From NCBI RefSeq assembly GCF_010092445.1, contig NZ_CP048031.1, positions 2,480,001 through 2,544,000 of the forward strand: a stretch of DNA of 64,000 nt, in the 5' to 3' direction. The first letter of the stretch is position 1, and every line of letters begins with the position of its first letter. The notes beneath the pieces were generated by a model. That model was given only the letters and a program-made list of their open reading frames with translations. It did no database searches and was not told the DNA's origin. The translations under genes and the position numbers were made by a program. Positions 9,038 to 19,123 of the stretch are shown here, one piece after another. Source of the DNA: Shewanella sp. Arc9-LZ (GTDB lineage: Bacteria; Pseudomonadota; Gammaproteobacteria; Enterobacterales; Shewanellaceae).

Positions 9038-10777
9038 TTACTTTTTAGTTAAAAAGCGTTCTTTAACGGCTTCTGCCATTAAATTGGGTGGAATTAAGCC
9101 TTGCTCTAACACAAAGTTATTAAATGCCAAGCGATCAAACTTATCGCCTAGGGCTATTTCGACGTCGGCCCTGATCTCCAATAATCGTGATAAGCCATAA
9201 AAGTAACTGCCAGCCTGACCAGGCATTCTCATGGTGTATCGATCCACTTCTTGTTTCACTGCCGCTTCTGAAAATACCACGTCATTGCGTAACAATGCAT
9301 AGGCGTTTTCTTTTGTTGTTAGACCTAGGTTCAACATCGGATCTAACATGGCGCGAGCGTTACGTAATAGTCGATGCTGAAGCGCTATAAGCTGTGCTTC
9401 AATAGGAAGGTATGGCAACATTTCAGCTTCGGCATACAGTGCCCAACCTTCAACGTTTACGCTGTTAAAAGCATAATAAACACGTGCGAGTGACACGCCT
9501 TGCTCCAACATGACCGCAAATTGTAATTCATGGCCAGGTCTGCCTTCATGAGCACTTAATGTATAAGCAACGGCATTAAAATTAAAGTCATCGTAAGCAG
9601 CATCCCCGGTTAATGCAGGGTTACCGGTTGTCAGTACAAATTGCCCTTGTTCACCCGTATTACCAATAAACGGTGGCGGTAACATATGAGGCGCTGGACT
9701 GCCCGCAGCCTCTGCTTCGCTGGCCAATCGCATAATCATGTCGCGCTCAGGTAAATTGACCACTTTTTTCTGAGTGATTAACGCTTCAAGTTTTTTATTA
9801 ATGGCTCGATAATGATCTTCAATCTTATCGTTGTCTAAAGAGTCTTTTTTAAGTGCTTTTATCACATCGCGATAATCACTTGATGGCATATTAAACTTTT
9901 GCGCAACCAACGGCGCTAACGCCTGCATGTTGGCTTTGGTTATCATATAGCTTGCTTTCGCGCGTTCAATTAACAACTCAGGTTCGATATCAATGCCAAC
10001 TGTTTTGAGTTTTAAAGCGTAAATTTCTGACGGTAAGCGGAAGTCATCTCGGCTAGTTGGAATAACGGTTTTTTCTGCCCACTGACGGTAATCTGCAATT
10101 TGCTGCTTTAGTAGCGACAGATTCTCATCGGCTTTTATGAATTCATTTTTCTCAAACAACTGCTGCAAACCTTGCAATAAGGTATCGGTTCTTGCCAGTG
10201 CTTGGTTTACTTCTTCTTTTGTTGGCCCCATTAACTTTTTGTTGGCTAATGCGGCTTCATACAAGGTTTTTGCTTGTTCAGTTAACGCAGGTTGACCCGT
10301 TTTACCGACATAACACGCTAAACGAGTATTAGCCGCTTGTTTACGTGTATCTGACATTTGATCATCTAATAATGCCGACACGCCTCTAAATATAATTAAC
10401 GGCACGTCCACCCAAGGCAACATGTATTTGTCTTCTAATTTACCTGAGGCAATGGTCTGATCAATATTGTTGATAATAATGTTGAGGTCTTGACGAACCT
10501 GCAATGACTTTTCAGTATTAAGCGCTTGTAACAACGTCTTTTTACTGGTTTCAAGAGTACGAATATACTTATCTTGTTGTGCCTTAGTAATGCTGCTGCA
10601 TTGACTATCGGTTTCAGTAATGCCAATTGAACTTGCCATTTCAGGTTGAAATTGACTCGTTACCTGAATTTGTTTGTTGGTGTATGCATTACTGATATCA
10701 ACCCAGGATTCCGCTGATGATGTCAACGGAATAAGAGCAAGTAGTGGAATCACAGACGTGAGTATTTTGCCTGACAT
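9038..10777 (-). CDS. DUF885 family protein, exported (putative metallocarboxypeptidase-like)
   Basis: A 579-residue protein with a signal peptide (MSGKILTSVIPLLALIPLTSSAES, cleavage near residue 22), so it is probably periplasmic. The C-terminal half contains the DUF885 signature AHEGRPGHELQFAV, which supplies metal-binding-type histidines as in HExxH peptidases. Downstream acidic motifs (NVEGWALYAEAEML) also fit the family. DUF885 proteins are thought to be peptidases, but I cannot name a substrate. AAGGA precedes the ATG, and the gene ends at a shared bidirectional terminator. Confidence 0.88.
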   Translation of the reverse strand: MSGKILTSVIPLLALIPLTSSAESWVDISNAYTNKQIQVTSQFQPEMASSIGITETDSQCSSITKAQQDKYIRTLETSKKTLLQALNTEKSLQVRQDLNIIINNIDQTIASGKLEDKYMLPWVDVPLIIFRGVSALLDDQMSDTRKQAANTRLACYVGKTGQPALTEQAKTLYEAALANKKLMGPTKEEVNQALARTDTLLQGLQQLFEKNEFIKADENLSLLKQQIADYRQWAEKTVIPTSRDDFRLPSEIYALKLKTVGIDIEPELLIERAKASYMITKANMQALAPLVAQKFNMPSSDYRDVIKALKKDSLDNDKIEDHYRAINKKLEALITQKKVVNLPERDMIMRLASEAEAAGSPAPHMLPPPFIGNTGEQGQFVLTTGNPALTGDAAYDDFNFNAVAYTLSAHEGRPGHELQFAVMLEQGVSLARVYYAFNSVNVEGWALYAEAEMLPYLPIEAQLIALQHRLLRNARAMLDPMLNLGLTTKENAYALLRNDVVFSEAAVKQEVDRYTMRMPGQAGSYFYGLSRLLEIRADVEIALGDKFDRLAFNNFVLEQGLIPPNLMAEAVKERFLTKK

Positions 10778-10975
10778 CGGCTTAGTCCTTTTTTTATGAT
10801 GAAGTGATTACTATAACCGAATAAAGATCTAAAGTGATGAGCGCTGAATTAACTAATCTGTAACGAATAGTGATCAACAAATCAGGTTATAAAGTAGACC
10901 CTTTTAAAGTAATGATTAGAAAAACAGTCAGTGCATGAGTTACATCTGTATTGTTACTTCGCAGCCAATAAAAAA

Positions 10976-10996
10976 CCGCAGCGATTGACGCTGCGG
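10976..10996 (-). terminator. Rho-independent terminator of the 11048-12844 acyl-CoA dehydrogenase
   Basis: Arms CCGCAGCG and CGCTGCGG with a 5-base loop. Read on the minus strand the stem is followed by TTTTTTATTGG, the expected U-tract. Confidence 0.88.
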
Positions 10997-11047
10997 CTTG
11001 TTCTATCGAGAATATAATCGATTTTAGCGGATGAGATAATTGCTCAA

Positions 11048-12844
11048 TTAAAAAGCAAAGTCTTCGCTATCAAGTGCCATCATAGAATCGACACCATTGG
11101 CAATACATGCCGCATGACCTTTAGCCCTTGGCAGCATGCGCTGCATAAAGAACTGAGCTGTTTTGATTTTAGCCTCATAGAACGCTGGCTCGGTGGTGCC
11201 TGCAGCCAATTTATCTTGCGCCACTTTCGCCATTTTCGCCCAGAAGAAAGCGAGTGTGACGTAACCGGCATACATCAAGTAATCCACAGACGCCCCGCCG
11301 ATTTCATCCGGGTTCTTCATCGCCTTGCCACCAATTAACACGGTCAGTTCATGCCACTCTTTAGCATAAGCCATAATCGGTTTAATAAACTCAGCCATGG
11401 CTGGGTTATCCATGTTTTGTTGGCAAAATACGGTAACGTCTTTAGAGAAAGGCTTTAATACTTCACCCTGAGTACCAATAATTTTACGAGCCAGTAAGTC
11501 TAATGCCTGAATACCGGTAGTACCTTCATATAAACAGCTAATCTTGGTATCGCGCATTAACTGTTCCATGCCCCACTCTTTGATAAAGCCATGTCCTCCA
11601 AAAATCTGCACACCGTGGCTGGTACATTCAAAACCCAGCTCTGAAAGGAATGCTTTAGCAATCGGCGTTAATAAGGCTAACTTTGTTTCAGCATCAGCTT
11701 TAATGGCTTCGTCTTTTTCGGCATGGCCAATATCAACTAGCTGGGCAAGATACGAAATTAACGCACGGCCACCTTCAGCAATCGACTTCTGAGTTAACAG
11801 CATTCTACGAACATCTGGATGAACAATGATTGGGTCAGCTGGGCCGTTAGGATTTTTAACCCCGCTGATTGAACGCATTTGTAGACGATCTTTTGCGTAT
11901 GCCAAAGCCCCCTGGAATGAGGCTTCAGCAGCCGCAACACCTTCACTAGCAACGCCAATACGGGCAGCATTCATAAAGGTGAACATGCACTTAAGGCCGC
12001 GATTCGGTTCACCAATCAAATGCCCAGTTGCACCATCAAAATTAATCACACAGGTCGCGTTACCATTAATGCCCATTTTGTGTTCAATAGAACCACAACT
12101 CACGCCGTTTCTATCTGAAATGGTGCCATCTTCGTTAACGTTGAATTTAGGTACGATAAATAACGAGATACCTTTATTACCTTCTGGCGCGCCAGGAATA
12201 CGGGCAATAACGATATGGACAATGTTATCTGACAGGTCGTGTTCACCTGCCGAAATAAAGATTTTAGTGCCGCTCAATGAATAACTGCCATCGGCCTGTA
12301 ACTCAGCCTTGGTGCGCAACATACCTAAATCGGTACCACAATGCGGCTCAGTTAAACACATTGTGCCAGTCCACTTACCTTCAACTAACTTTGGCATAAA
12401 TTGTTGTTTTTGAGATTCTGTGCCGTGTGCTTCAATGGTGGCTAATGCGCCATGACTTAACCCTGGATACATGGCAAAACTATGGTTAGCACTGGAAAAC
12501 ATCTCAGCAATACTGATATTTAATGAATGAGGTAATCCTTGGCCACCAAACTCTTCAGACTGAGATAACGTTGGCCAACCACCTTCTACATATTGAGCGT
12601 AAGCCTCTTTAAAACCATCTGGTGTGGTCACCACACCGTCGTTCCATGTACAACCTTGCTGATCGCCTATTTGGTTTAATGGTGCAACAACCTGTTCGGT
12701 TAATTTTGCCGCTTCAGCAATAATCGCATCAACCATATCGATACTGGCATCCTGGTAACCCAAACGCTGATAGTGCCCTTCACAATCTAGCAGTTCTTGC
12801 ATAACAAATTTTACGTCACGAATGGGGGCTTTATATTCAGGCAT
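11048..12844 (-). CDS. Acyl-CoA dehydrogenase, 600-residue class with C-terminal extension
   Basis: A 598-residue flavoprotein that introduces the trans-2 double bond into an acyl-CoA. The order is an N-terminal helical part (MPEYKAPIRDVKF), the FAD site region MCLTEPHCGTDLG, the beta-barrel segment SGTKIFISAGEHD, and the catalytic-glutamate neighbourhood YEGTTGIQALDLLARKI. An extra C-terminal helical domain follows, typical of large bacterial ACADs of FadE5-like type. GGAGAG lies before the ATG at 12844, which beats the upstream in-frame ATG. It is monocistronic, with its own terminator. A paralogue of the same class is at 42409-44214. Confidence 0.93.
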   Translation of the reverse strand: MPEYKAPIRDVKFVMQELLDCEGHYQRLGYQDASIDMVDAIIAEAAKLTEQVVAPLNQIGDQQGCTWNDGVVTTPDGFKEAYAQYVEGGWPTLSQSEEFGGQGLPHSLNISIAEMFSSANHSFAMYPGLSHGALATIEAHGTESQKQQFMPKLVEGKWTGTMCLTEPHCGTDLGMLRTKAELQADGSYSLSGTKIFISAGEHDLSDNIVHIVIARIPGAPEGNKGISLFIVPKFNVNEDGTISDRNGVSCGSIEHKMGINGNATCVINFDGATGHLIGEPNRGLKCMFTFMNAARIGVASEGVAAAEASFQGALAYAKDRLQMRSISGVKNPNGPADPIIVHPDVRRMLLTQKSIAEGGRALISYLAQLVDIGHAEKDEAIKADAETKLALLTPIAKAFLSELGFECTSHGVQIFGGHGFIKEWGMEQLMRDTKISCLYEGTTGIQALDLLARKIIGTQGEVLKPFSKDVTVFCQQNMDNPAMAEFIKPIMAYAKEWHELTVLIGGKAMKNPDEIGGASVDYLMYAGYVTLAFFWAKMAKVAQDKLAAGTTEPAFYEAKIKTAQFFMQRMLPRAKGHAACIANGVDSMMALDSEDFAF

Positions 12845-13424
12845 TGTTACTCTCCATGTCATTATCAATCTATATCTAGTTAGTGATTATTTGGATGAAT
12901 TTTTCCATGCAAATAATATTTGTTACTACCGATGCTAAGTTAACTACAAGTATTATCCAAATGCATAATAATTATATGTATACATTCGTTTGAATTATAG
13001 TTTGTCGGTATTGTTAGACTTGCAGCAACAACTTCGCAACAAAATCGCCTCAGCCCTCGACGATTATTCATCCTACGCATAACTAAAAACACTCAGACGG
13101 TGAAATTCCTCAGTGCATTATTCGTTATATGAATAGTTGCTTATCAAAATAATTGATTTGTTTAATTATAAAACACCCCCTAGCATGATTTGGCGGTTAA
13201 TTGTTCACTAAAGTGGTAATGACGTATTTTCAGGATAAATTTTCAACATGGAAAATTAAGCTGATTGATCCCCCCTTGATGTTATTGAATAACGCTAATT
13301 TTACAACGCTATATATTTACAGGTTACAAATAAGAACGCTTAAGCGTCATACATATCTTTTGTAAATCAATGTATTGGCAAGCTTGTTTAATAACGATTA
13401 GTCATCGTCTGGGGAAATAAATAA
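12845..13424. other. Divergent promoter region, acyl-CoA dehydrogenase / TonB receptor
   Basis: About 580 AT-rich bases between divergent genes. At 13129-13138 it carries ATGAATAGTT, the core of the element found before the two catabolic operons (42113-42130 and 50791-50808), but without the matching -35/-10 spacing. This makes it a weak candidate for the same regulator. No coding sequence is seen. Confidence 0.5.
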
Positions 13425-15872
13425 ATGAATAATAAATCAACATATTTTAAGCATTCTTTACTCGCATTTGCGATTATGGGAGTAATGAGCTCAGCTGCAA
13501 ATGCTGAAGATGAAAAACCAAAAGCACAAAAAAGTGCAGACGATATAGAAAGAATCGTCGTAACGGCATCTAAACGTGCCAAAGGATTACAGGAATCTCC
13601 TGTGGCCATTACGGTAGTGAGTAGCAAAGCAATAGAGCAAGCTAAAGTAATGGACATAACAGACTTACAAACTCTGGTACCAACTCTACGCGTCACCCCA
13701 CTACAACGTTCAACTAACACCAACTTCTCAATTCGTGGCTTTGGTAATGGCACCAACAATACGGGTATTGAGCCTTCTGTTGGGGTATTTATCGATGGTG
13801 TGTATCGCTCTCGTGCGGCATCTCAAATAGGTGACTTACCAAGACTGCAGCAAATTGAAGTGCTAAGTGGACCACAAAGTACCTTGTTTGGTAAAAATGC
13901 TTCAGCTGGGGTCATTAGCGTCACCACGCGAGAACCCGCTTATTATCAAGAAGGTAAAATTGAAGTTGGCGTAGGTAATTTCAACCAAAAAGAAATTAAA
14001 GGTTATTACACCAATGGCATAACCGATAATTTAGCATTCAGTGTTTCTGGTGGATTGAACAAACGAGATGGTTACACTGAAAGTGTGGTGGGATTAGACG
14101 ATATTAACGACCGAGACCGTTGGAATATTCGAGGTCAGGCACTGTACGAACCAACTGAAGACGTAAAACTTCGATTAATTGCTGACTATAGTAAAATTGA
14201 AGAAGCATGCTGTACCGTAGAGAATTCAATTAATGGCCCTACTACTGGCGCTGTGCGTGCGCTCGGGGGCATGGACCTTGATGAAACAGATTCATTTGCT
14301 TATCAATCTACTCTTAATTCCAATCCCGATAACAACGTCAAAGATGGTGGAGTATCACTGCAGCTAGATGTTGATTTTGATGGTTATTCATTTACCTCAA
14401 TCAGTGCACTTCGTACCAACGATTCTGATTTTATGAATGATGTCGATTACACTTCTCTCGATATTTTGAACGAAGGCGGCTACACCGATATCGAAACAAT
14501 TACCCAAGAGTTTCGCTTAACCTCTACCGGTGATCGTCAGCTCGAATGGATGTTTGGCGCATTCATTTTTCATGAAGAAGTGACCACTGGCGATACCTTG
14601 TATTATGGTAACGACATTAGAAATTACTTTGATGTGTTGATGGCGGCTGGTGGTGCTCCGGGTTTATTAGCGGGTGTTGAAGGAGTATATGGCCTGGATC
14701 CCGGCACATTTTTCTCAGGTGACTCGGCAGTAAGTTCTGAGTTTGAACAAGAAAATGATGCTTACTCGATATTTGCCAGTTTTGATTACCATATCAGCGA
14801 CGATTTTACCGCCATATTTGGCGTGAGTTACACCAACGACCAAAAAGAAATCAACATCACTCAACAACATTCCGATGTCCTTTCTGCACTCGATTTAGAC
14901 ACAGTGCCAACATTGTATGGCGTGCCTATTGGCAGTATTCCTCAGTTGGCACCTGCGGTACCAGTGATTAAAAGTTTGCAGTTTTTACCCCCTATGCTGG
15001 GGTTGCCAAATGCTGTTGAAAACAATCAATCAGATGATAGTAAAACCACGTGGTCACTACGCTTAGCTTACGAAATTAATGACAATGTCAATATATTCGC
15101 TACAGCAGCAACAGGTTTTAAAGCAACGTCTTGGAACTTATCGCGTTATTCAAGCCCTTTCGCAGCGGATCAATCTGCATTAGAAACGGCAGGTTTAGCA
15201 CTTCCCAATCAGGTTTATGGCGGCCGTTATGCCTCACCTGAAGAAGCAATGGTGTACGAGCTGGGCATTAAGACTCAATTCGAACACGGATCATTTAGCG
15301 CAACCATATTTGATCAAACCATTGAAGGGTTTCAGTCATCTATTTTCATTGGCACAGGTTATGTCCTGGCCAATGCGGGTAAACAAAGTACCCAAGGTAT
15401 TGAGTTCGACTCTAATTATAACCTCACTGAAGATTGGTCATTTACCTTAGCGGGTACCTTCCTCGACCCTGTTTACGACTCGTTTGTTGGTGCATCAGGT
15501 TTAAACGGACCGGTTGATTTATCTGGCGAGAAACCGGCTGGTATTCATGAAGTCAGTATCACTGCCGGTATTGTGTATAACTTTGAAGTATTTAATGGTG
15601 CCGATGGCTATGTTCGTACCGATTACCTTTTCGAAAGTGATACTAAGCTGGCTGAAAATACCCCTGAATCATTATCTCGCGAGGTAAACACCTTCAACGC
15701 AAGTACGGGACTGGCATTTGATAATGGCGTCAGTTTACAGCTTTGGGTGCGTAACTTAACCAATGATGAATATCTGTTGTCGGCATTCCCACCTCCAATT
15801 CAAGCGGGCAGTTTTAATGGTTATCCAAATCAACCACGTACCTTTGGAGCCAATATTTCGTACCAATTTTAA
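13425..15872 (+). CDS. TonB-dependent outer-membrane receptor
   Basis: An 815-residue receptor with a signal peptide (residues 1-27, ending SSAANA). A TonB-box-like stretch IERIVVTASKR (about 43-53) follows, then a plug domain (QESPVAITVVSS to about residue 170, with NFSIRGFG and GVFIDGVYRSR) and a 22-strand barrel ending in the typical terminal phenylalanine (ISYQF). These proteins import scarce or bulky ligands across the outer membrane with TonB energy. The presence of a catabolic cluster on both sides suggests uptake of that substrate rather than a siderophore; this is inference. It has its own terminator at 15883-15930. Confidence 0.95.
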   Translation: MNNKSTYFKHSLLAFAIMGVMSSAANAEDEKPKAQKSADDIERIVVTASKRAKGLQESPVAITVVSSKAIEQAKVMDITDLQTLVPTLRVTPLQRSTNTNFSIRGFGNGTNNTGIEPSVGVFIDGVYRSRAASQIGDLPRLQQIEVLSGPQSTLFGKNASAGVISVTTREPAYYQEGKIEVGVGNFNQKEIKGYYTNGITDNLAFSVSGGLNKRDGYTESVVGLDDINDRDRWNIRGQALYEPTEDVKLRLIADYSKIEEACCTVENSINGPTTGAVRALGGMDLDETDSFAYQSTLNSNPDNNVKDGGVSLQLDVDFDGYSFTSISALRTNDSDFMNDVDYTSLDILNEGGYTDIETITQEFRLTSTGDRQLEWMFGAFIFHEEVTTGDTLYYGNDIRNYFDVLMAAGGAPGLLAGVEGVYGLDPGTFFSGDSAVSSEFEQENDAYSIFASFDYHISDDFTAIFGVSYTNDQKEINITQQHSDVLSALDLDTVPTLYGVPIGSIPQLAPAVPVIKSLQFLPPMLGLPNAVENNQSDDSKTTWSLRLAYEINDNVNIFATAATGFKATSWNLSRYSSPFAADQSALETAGLALPNQVYGGRYASPEEAMVYELGIKTQFEHGSFSATIFDQTIEGFQSSIFIGTGYVLANAGKQSTQGIEFDSNYNLTEDWSFTLAGTFLDPVYDSFVGASGLNGPVDLSGEKPAGIHEVSITAGIVYNFEVFNGADGYVRTDYLFESDTKLAENTPESLSREVNTFNASTGLAFDNGVSLQLWVRNLTNDEYLLSAFPPPIQAGSFNGYPNQPRTFGANISYQF

Positions 15873-15882
15873 CTAGCTAAAC

Positions 15883-15930
15883 AGTCTGCAGTGACGGTAA
15901 TAGCGCTTTACTGCCACTGTAGACTTTTTT
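15883..15930 (+). terminator. Rho-independent terminator after the TonB receptor
   Basis: Long imperfect hairpin: AGTCTGCAGTG on the left and CACTGTAGACT on the right with one mismatch, then TTTTTT. It separates the receptor from the downstream plus-strand operon. Confidence 0.85.
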
Positions 15931-16013
15931 ATTAACATCAAGATGAAGCAACTGATTTATATCGCTAATAACGCTATAAACTCACTATCAATAAAACAAT
16001 AAGAGTGTCCTAT

Positions 16014-16676
16014 ATGTCTATAGAATCAATATTAAAAAACCATTACTCAGCACGCGCCTTTCTCGACAAACCGGTTGCCAAGGAAACCTTGGATTTGATT
16101 TTTGCCCATGCTCAGCTTTCTCCTTCCAATTGTAATGTGCAGCCATGGCAAACTTGTGTGGTTTCGGGTCAGACAAAAGACACATTAAAGCAAAAATTTA
16201 TGCAAACTCTCATGAGCGGCGCCTCGCCAAATCCTGACTTTAATTGGCTACCGCAATATCAAGGTATTCATCGTGATCGTCAATTTGGCTCAGCGAATGC
16301 GTTGTATAGTGCAATCGGTGTAGCACGAGAAGACAAAAAAGCCCGTCAAATGGCGATGGTACGTAACTGGCAGTTCTTTGATGCGCCACATGCGGTGTTT
16401 TTCACTATGGATAAATACTTAGACATTATGGGCGCTGTTGATTTAGGTATATATGCTCAAACACTGTCATTGATTATGGCAGATCACGGCATATCAAATT
16501 GCATGCAAGGTGCATTAGGGCAATTCCCCGACCCAGTAAGAGAAATATTAAACCTCCCTGCCGAGCGCGGTATTTTATTTGGGATGTCTTTTGGTTACGC
16601 CGATGACAGTGCAGCGGTAAACAATACCCGTACCGATCGTGAATCCATTGAAAACGCTGTGGCATTTTTCGATTAA
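16014..16676 (+). CDS. Nitroreductase family protein
   Basis: A 220-residue FMN-dependent oxidoreductase of the nitroreductase fold. It shows SARAFLDKPV near the N-terminus (FMN phosphate contact), SPSNCNVQPW (about 40-49) and GISNCMQGALGQFPDPVRE (about 165-183), with a GxSFGY-type C-terminal element. The family reduces nitro groups, quinones or enones with NAD(P)H. An in-frame GTG lies 9 bases upstream, but AAGAG is well spaced for the ATG at 16014. It opens the plus-strand run to 23667 and lies just upstream of an alpha/beta hydrolase. Confidence 0.88.
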   Translation: MSIESILKNHYSARAFLDKPVAKETLDLIFAHAQLSPSNCNVQPWQTCVVSGQTKDTLKQKFMQTLMSGASPNPDFNWLPQYQGIHRDRQFGSANALYSAIGVAREDKKARQMAMVRNWQFFDAPHAVFFTMDKYLDIMGAVDLGIYAQTLSLIMADHGISNCMQGALGQFPDPVREILNLPAERGILFGMSFGYADDSAAVNNTRTDRESIENAVAFFD

Positions 16677-16701
16677 CCAGTCATGACTAATGAGATTGAA
16701 T

Positions 16702-17706
16702 ATGAAACTAGAGCATAAAAATATTTTAGTGGATAACGTCAATATTCATTATGTTGAATCAGGGCAATCTACCGAAGCAAATAACGTATCTGCTGTCGCT
16801 GACATCACTGCGCTCAAACCGACAATAATATTTTTGCATGGATTTCCTGAGTATTGGGGTACATGGTCAGCTCAACTGAGTTTTTTCTCACCACATTATC
16901 GTGTTATCGCACCCGATTTGCCGGGATATAATCTAAGCGATAAACCAGACGATGTCAGCTTTTATGCGGTACCCAATCTTATCGGCTTTATGGCCAAGTT
17001 TATTGCTGCAATTAGCCCTACTCAGCCTGTTATTTTAGTCGCCCATGATTGGGGCGGCGCTATTGCTTGGCCATTAGCAGCGTTTCATGCTCAGTTAATC
17101 AGTAAGCTGATAATTGTTAATGCGGCTCACCCAAGTACCTTCACTCGAGAAATGATTAACAATCCACTACAACGCAAAAAAAGTGCTTATATACATCAAT
17201 TAATCAGCGCATCGGGGGAGTCATTATTAACGCAAGATGATTATCGCTATTTAAGCGAAGACATCATGGTTAGTACCAACCCAAGCGTGTTTACCGCCGC
17301 TGTAAAAGCGAAATATAAGCAAGTGTGGAGCCAAGCAGGCGCAATTAATGGCATGTTGCAATATTATCGCGCTATGCCCCAACTGGCAGAAAATGACACA
17401 GATAATCAACGTTGTAATTCAACAACGGCATCATCCCTAGACACAACATCGACTCAAAATGACACAACTAAATCGAGTCCCGTTAAACAAGCATCGCAGC
17501 TTAAAGTACCCAATATACGGATCAATGTTCCCACATTGATTTTATGGGGCGAACAAGACCTTGCCTTCGTTAATGAAAATCTCGATGACATTCATCACTA
17601 TGTGCCTAACTGCATCATAAAACGTTTTCAAGACACCAGTCATTGGCTACAACACGAAAGACCAGACGAAGTGAATGTCGCCATTAATAATTTCATAAAC
17701 GATTAA
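16702..17706 (+). CDS. Alpha/beta hydrolase, epoxide-hydrolase-like, with low-complexity insert
   Basis: A 334-residue hydrolase with the oxyanion motif HGFPEYWGTW, nucleophile aspartate in AHDWGGAIAW, a candidate acid in WGEQDLAF and the catalytic histidine in DTSHWLQHE. Aspartate nucleophiles indicate the epoxide hydrolase or dehalogenase branch. Between the cap region and the last core strand lies an unusual Asn/Ser/Thr/Asp-rich stretch (from about residue 232 to 275), absent in typical relatives of about 290 residues. The start at 16702 has a GAGA ribosome site; an in-frame ATG 12 bases upstream is less well placed. Confidence 0.87.
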   Translation: MKLEHKNILVDNVNIHYVESGQSTEANNVSAVADITALKPTIIFLHGFPEYWGTWSAQLSFFSPHYRVIAPDLPGYNLSDKPDDVSFYAVPNLIGFMAKFIAAISPTQPVILVAHDWGGAIAWPLAAFHAQLISKLIIVNAAHPSTFTREMINNPLQRKKSAYIHQLISASGESLLTQDDYRYLSEDIMVSTNPSVFTAAVKAKYKQVWSQAGAINGMLQYYRAMPQLAENDTDNQRCNSTTASSLDTTSTQNDTTKSSPVKQASQLKVPNIRINVPTLILWGEQDLAFVNENLDDIHHYVPNCIIKRFQDTSHWLQHERPDEVNVAINNFIND

Positions 17707-17831
17707 CATTTATTTAAAGAAATTTAAAAACAACAAGTTAATTACATCCTTAGTTAAAGGCTTGTTGTAAAACAAACTCAATATAGTGCGCTGAATAACA
17801 AACGAAATAATAATAACGATAAAGGGATTTT

Positions 17832-19037
17832 ATGACGACATTAACATCACAAACTCAACAGGCACTCGTATTTGAAGTGGCTAAAAATGACTTGTCACAA
17901 ACACGTGTTGTTGAGCTTAATATTGAGCTGCCATTGGCTGAAAATGAAGTATTACTTAAAGTGAGTAAATTCGCGTTAACCGCAAATAACATCAGCTATG
18001 GCATCACTGGTGATGCATTAGGTTATTGGCAATTCTTTCCTGTTAACAATTCCCCTTTGGATACTGCTTCAAATTCGATTACGTCTAAAGCTAATACAGT
18101 TCAACACACTCAATGGGGACGATTACCTGTGATGGGGTTTGCAGATGTGGTGTCATCAAATAATAAAGATATCAACGTTGGTGAACGAGTATGGGGATTT
18201 ATGCCGATGGCGACTCATTTCAAAATCATTGGCGGTAAAGTTAACCCTACGGGATTTTCAGATCTCAATCCATGCAGAGAAGGCCTATCTCCGGTTTATG
18301 CGCGCTTTGATCGCGTCAGTGCTAATCCTTTTTATCAGCAAAAAAATGAAGACTACGACATCTTATTACGCGGACTGTTCACCACGTCTTGGCTAGTGGA
18401 TGACTTTATGTTCGACAATCAGTATTTCTATGCGACTCAGTATCTGGTAACCAGTGCATCCAGTAAAACCAGCATTGCCCTCGCCTTTGCCATTAAGCAA
18501 AGAGGTCAACGCAGTGCGATTGGTATTACCTCCGAGGCCAATTTAAGTTTCGTTAAATCATTAGGTTGTTACGATCACGTTATTAACTATAACGACATCA
18601 CCACCCTAGATGCCAATGTTGCATCCATCTTAGTGGACATGGCCGGAGGTAAAAAAACCTTAGCCGCCATTCATCATCACTTTACCCAACAACTGCGTTA
18701 TTCATGCCGGATCGGTGCAACCCACCATGGTGATATCGACATAACAGACACACAAAGTGACAGCCTGTTACCTGGTGCACCTCCAACATTCTTCTTTGCG
18801 CCAACACAATTGAAAAAACGCAGTCTTGAATGGGGGGTTGGCGAAACCATGAAACAAATGAATCAATCGTTACTCCATTATATAGACTTTTGTAGATCCA
18901 TTATCACCATTTCCCACACCCATGATCTTCACCACGTTAATGATATTTACCAACAGGTTTTAGCCGGAACAGCTGATGCATCTGTTGGACAAATCATATC
19001 GTTAGACCCAAATACACTCCAACCAAGTAAGCAATAG
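17832..19037 (+). CDS. DUF2855 family protein
   Basis: A 401-residue protein matching the DUF2855 pattern (LLKVSKFALTANNISYGITGDALGYWQFFP at about residues 39-68). The layout is like a degenerate medium-chain reductase: an N-terminal GroES-like part, then a nucleotide-binding-like segment (YLVTSASSKTSIALAFAIKQ, about 205-224). The family commonly sits in acyl-CoA or polyketide catabolic clusters, but its reaction is not established. AAAGGG precedes the ATG. A weak inverted repeat (ACAACAAG at 17730 and CTTGTTGT at 17761) lies in the 125-base gap upstream. Confidence 0.85.
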   Translation: MTTLTSQTQQALVFEVAKNDLSQTRVVELNIELPLAENEVLLKVSKFALTANNISYGITGDALGYWQFFPVNNSPLDTASNSITSKANTVQHTQWGRLPVMGFADVVSSNNKDINVGERVWGFMPMATHFKIIGGKVNPTGFSDLNPCREGLSPVYARFDRVSANPFYQQKNEDYDILLRGLFTTSWLVDDFMFDNQYFYATQYLVTSASSKTSIALAFAIKQRGQRSAIGITSEANLSFVKSLGCYDHVINYNDITTLDANVASILVDMAGGKKTLAAIHHHFTQQLRYSCRIGATHHGDIDITDTQSDSLLPGAPPTFFFAPTQLKKRSLEWGVGETMKQMNQSLLHYIDFCRSIITISHTHDLHHVNDIYQQVLAGTADASVGQIISLDPNTLQPSKQ

Positions 19038-19123
19038 GCAAACTCTCAATCAACAAGCTCGTGTTTAAAAAATAAAAATGGACGTTATCGGCCCAATAAA
19101 GGTCATATCTGAATGAGGTTATT

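Noticed and set aside
13388..13759. Open frame of 123 codons on the minus strand opposite the start of the TonB receptor
   Set aside because: It is an overlap of the receptor coding sequence in another frame, with atypical composition and no ribosome site.
17730..17768. Hairpin upstream of DUF2855 as a terminator
   Set aside because: The 8-base arms are 23 bases apart and no U-tract follows; too weak to call.
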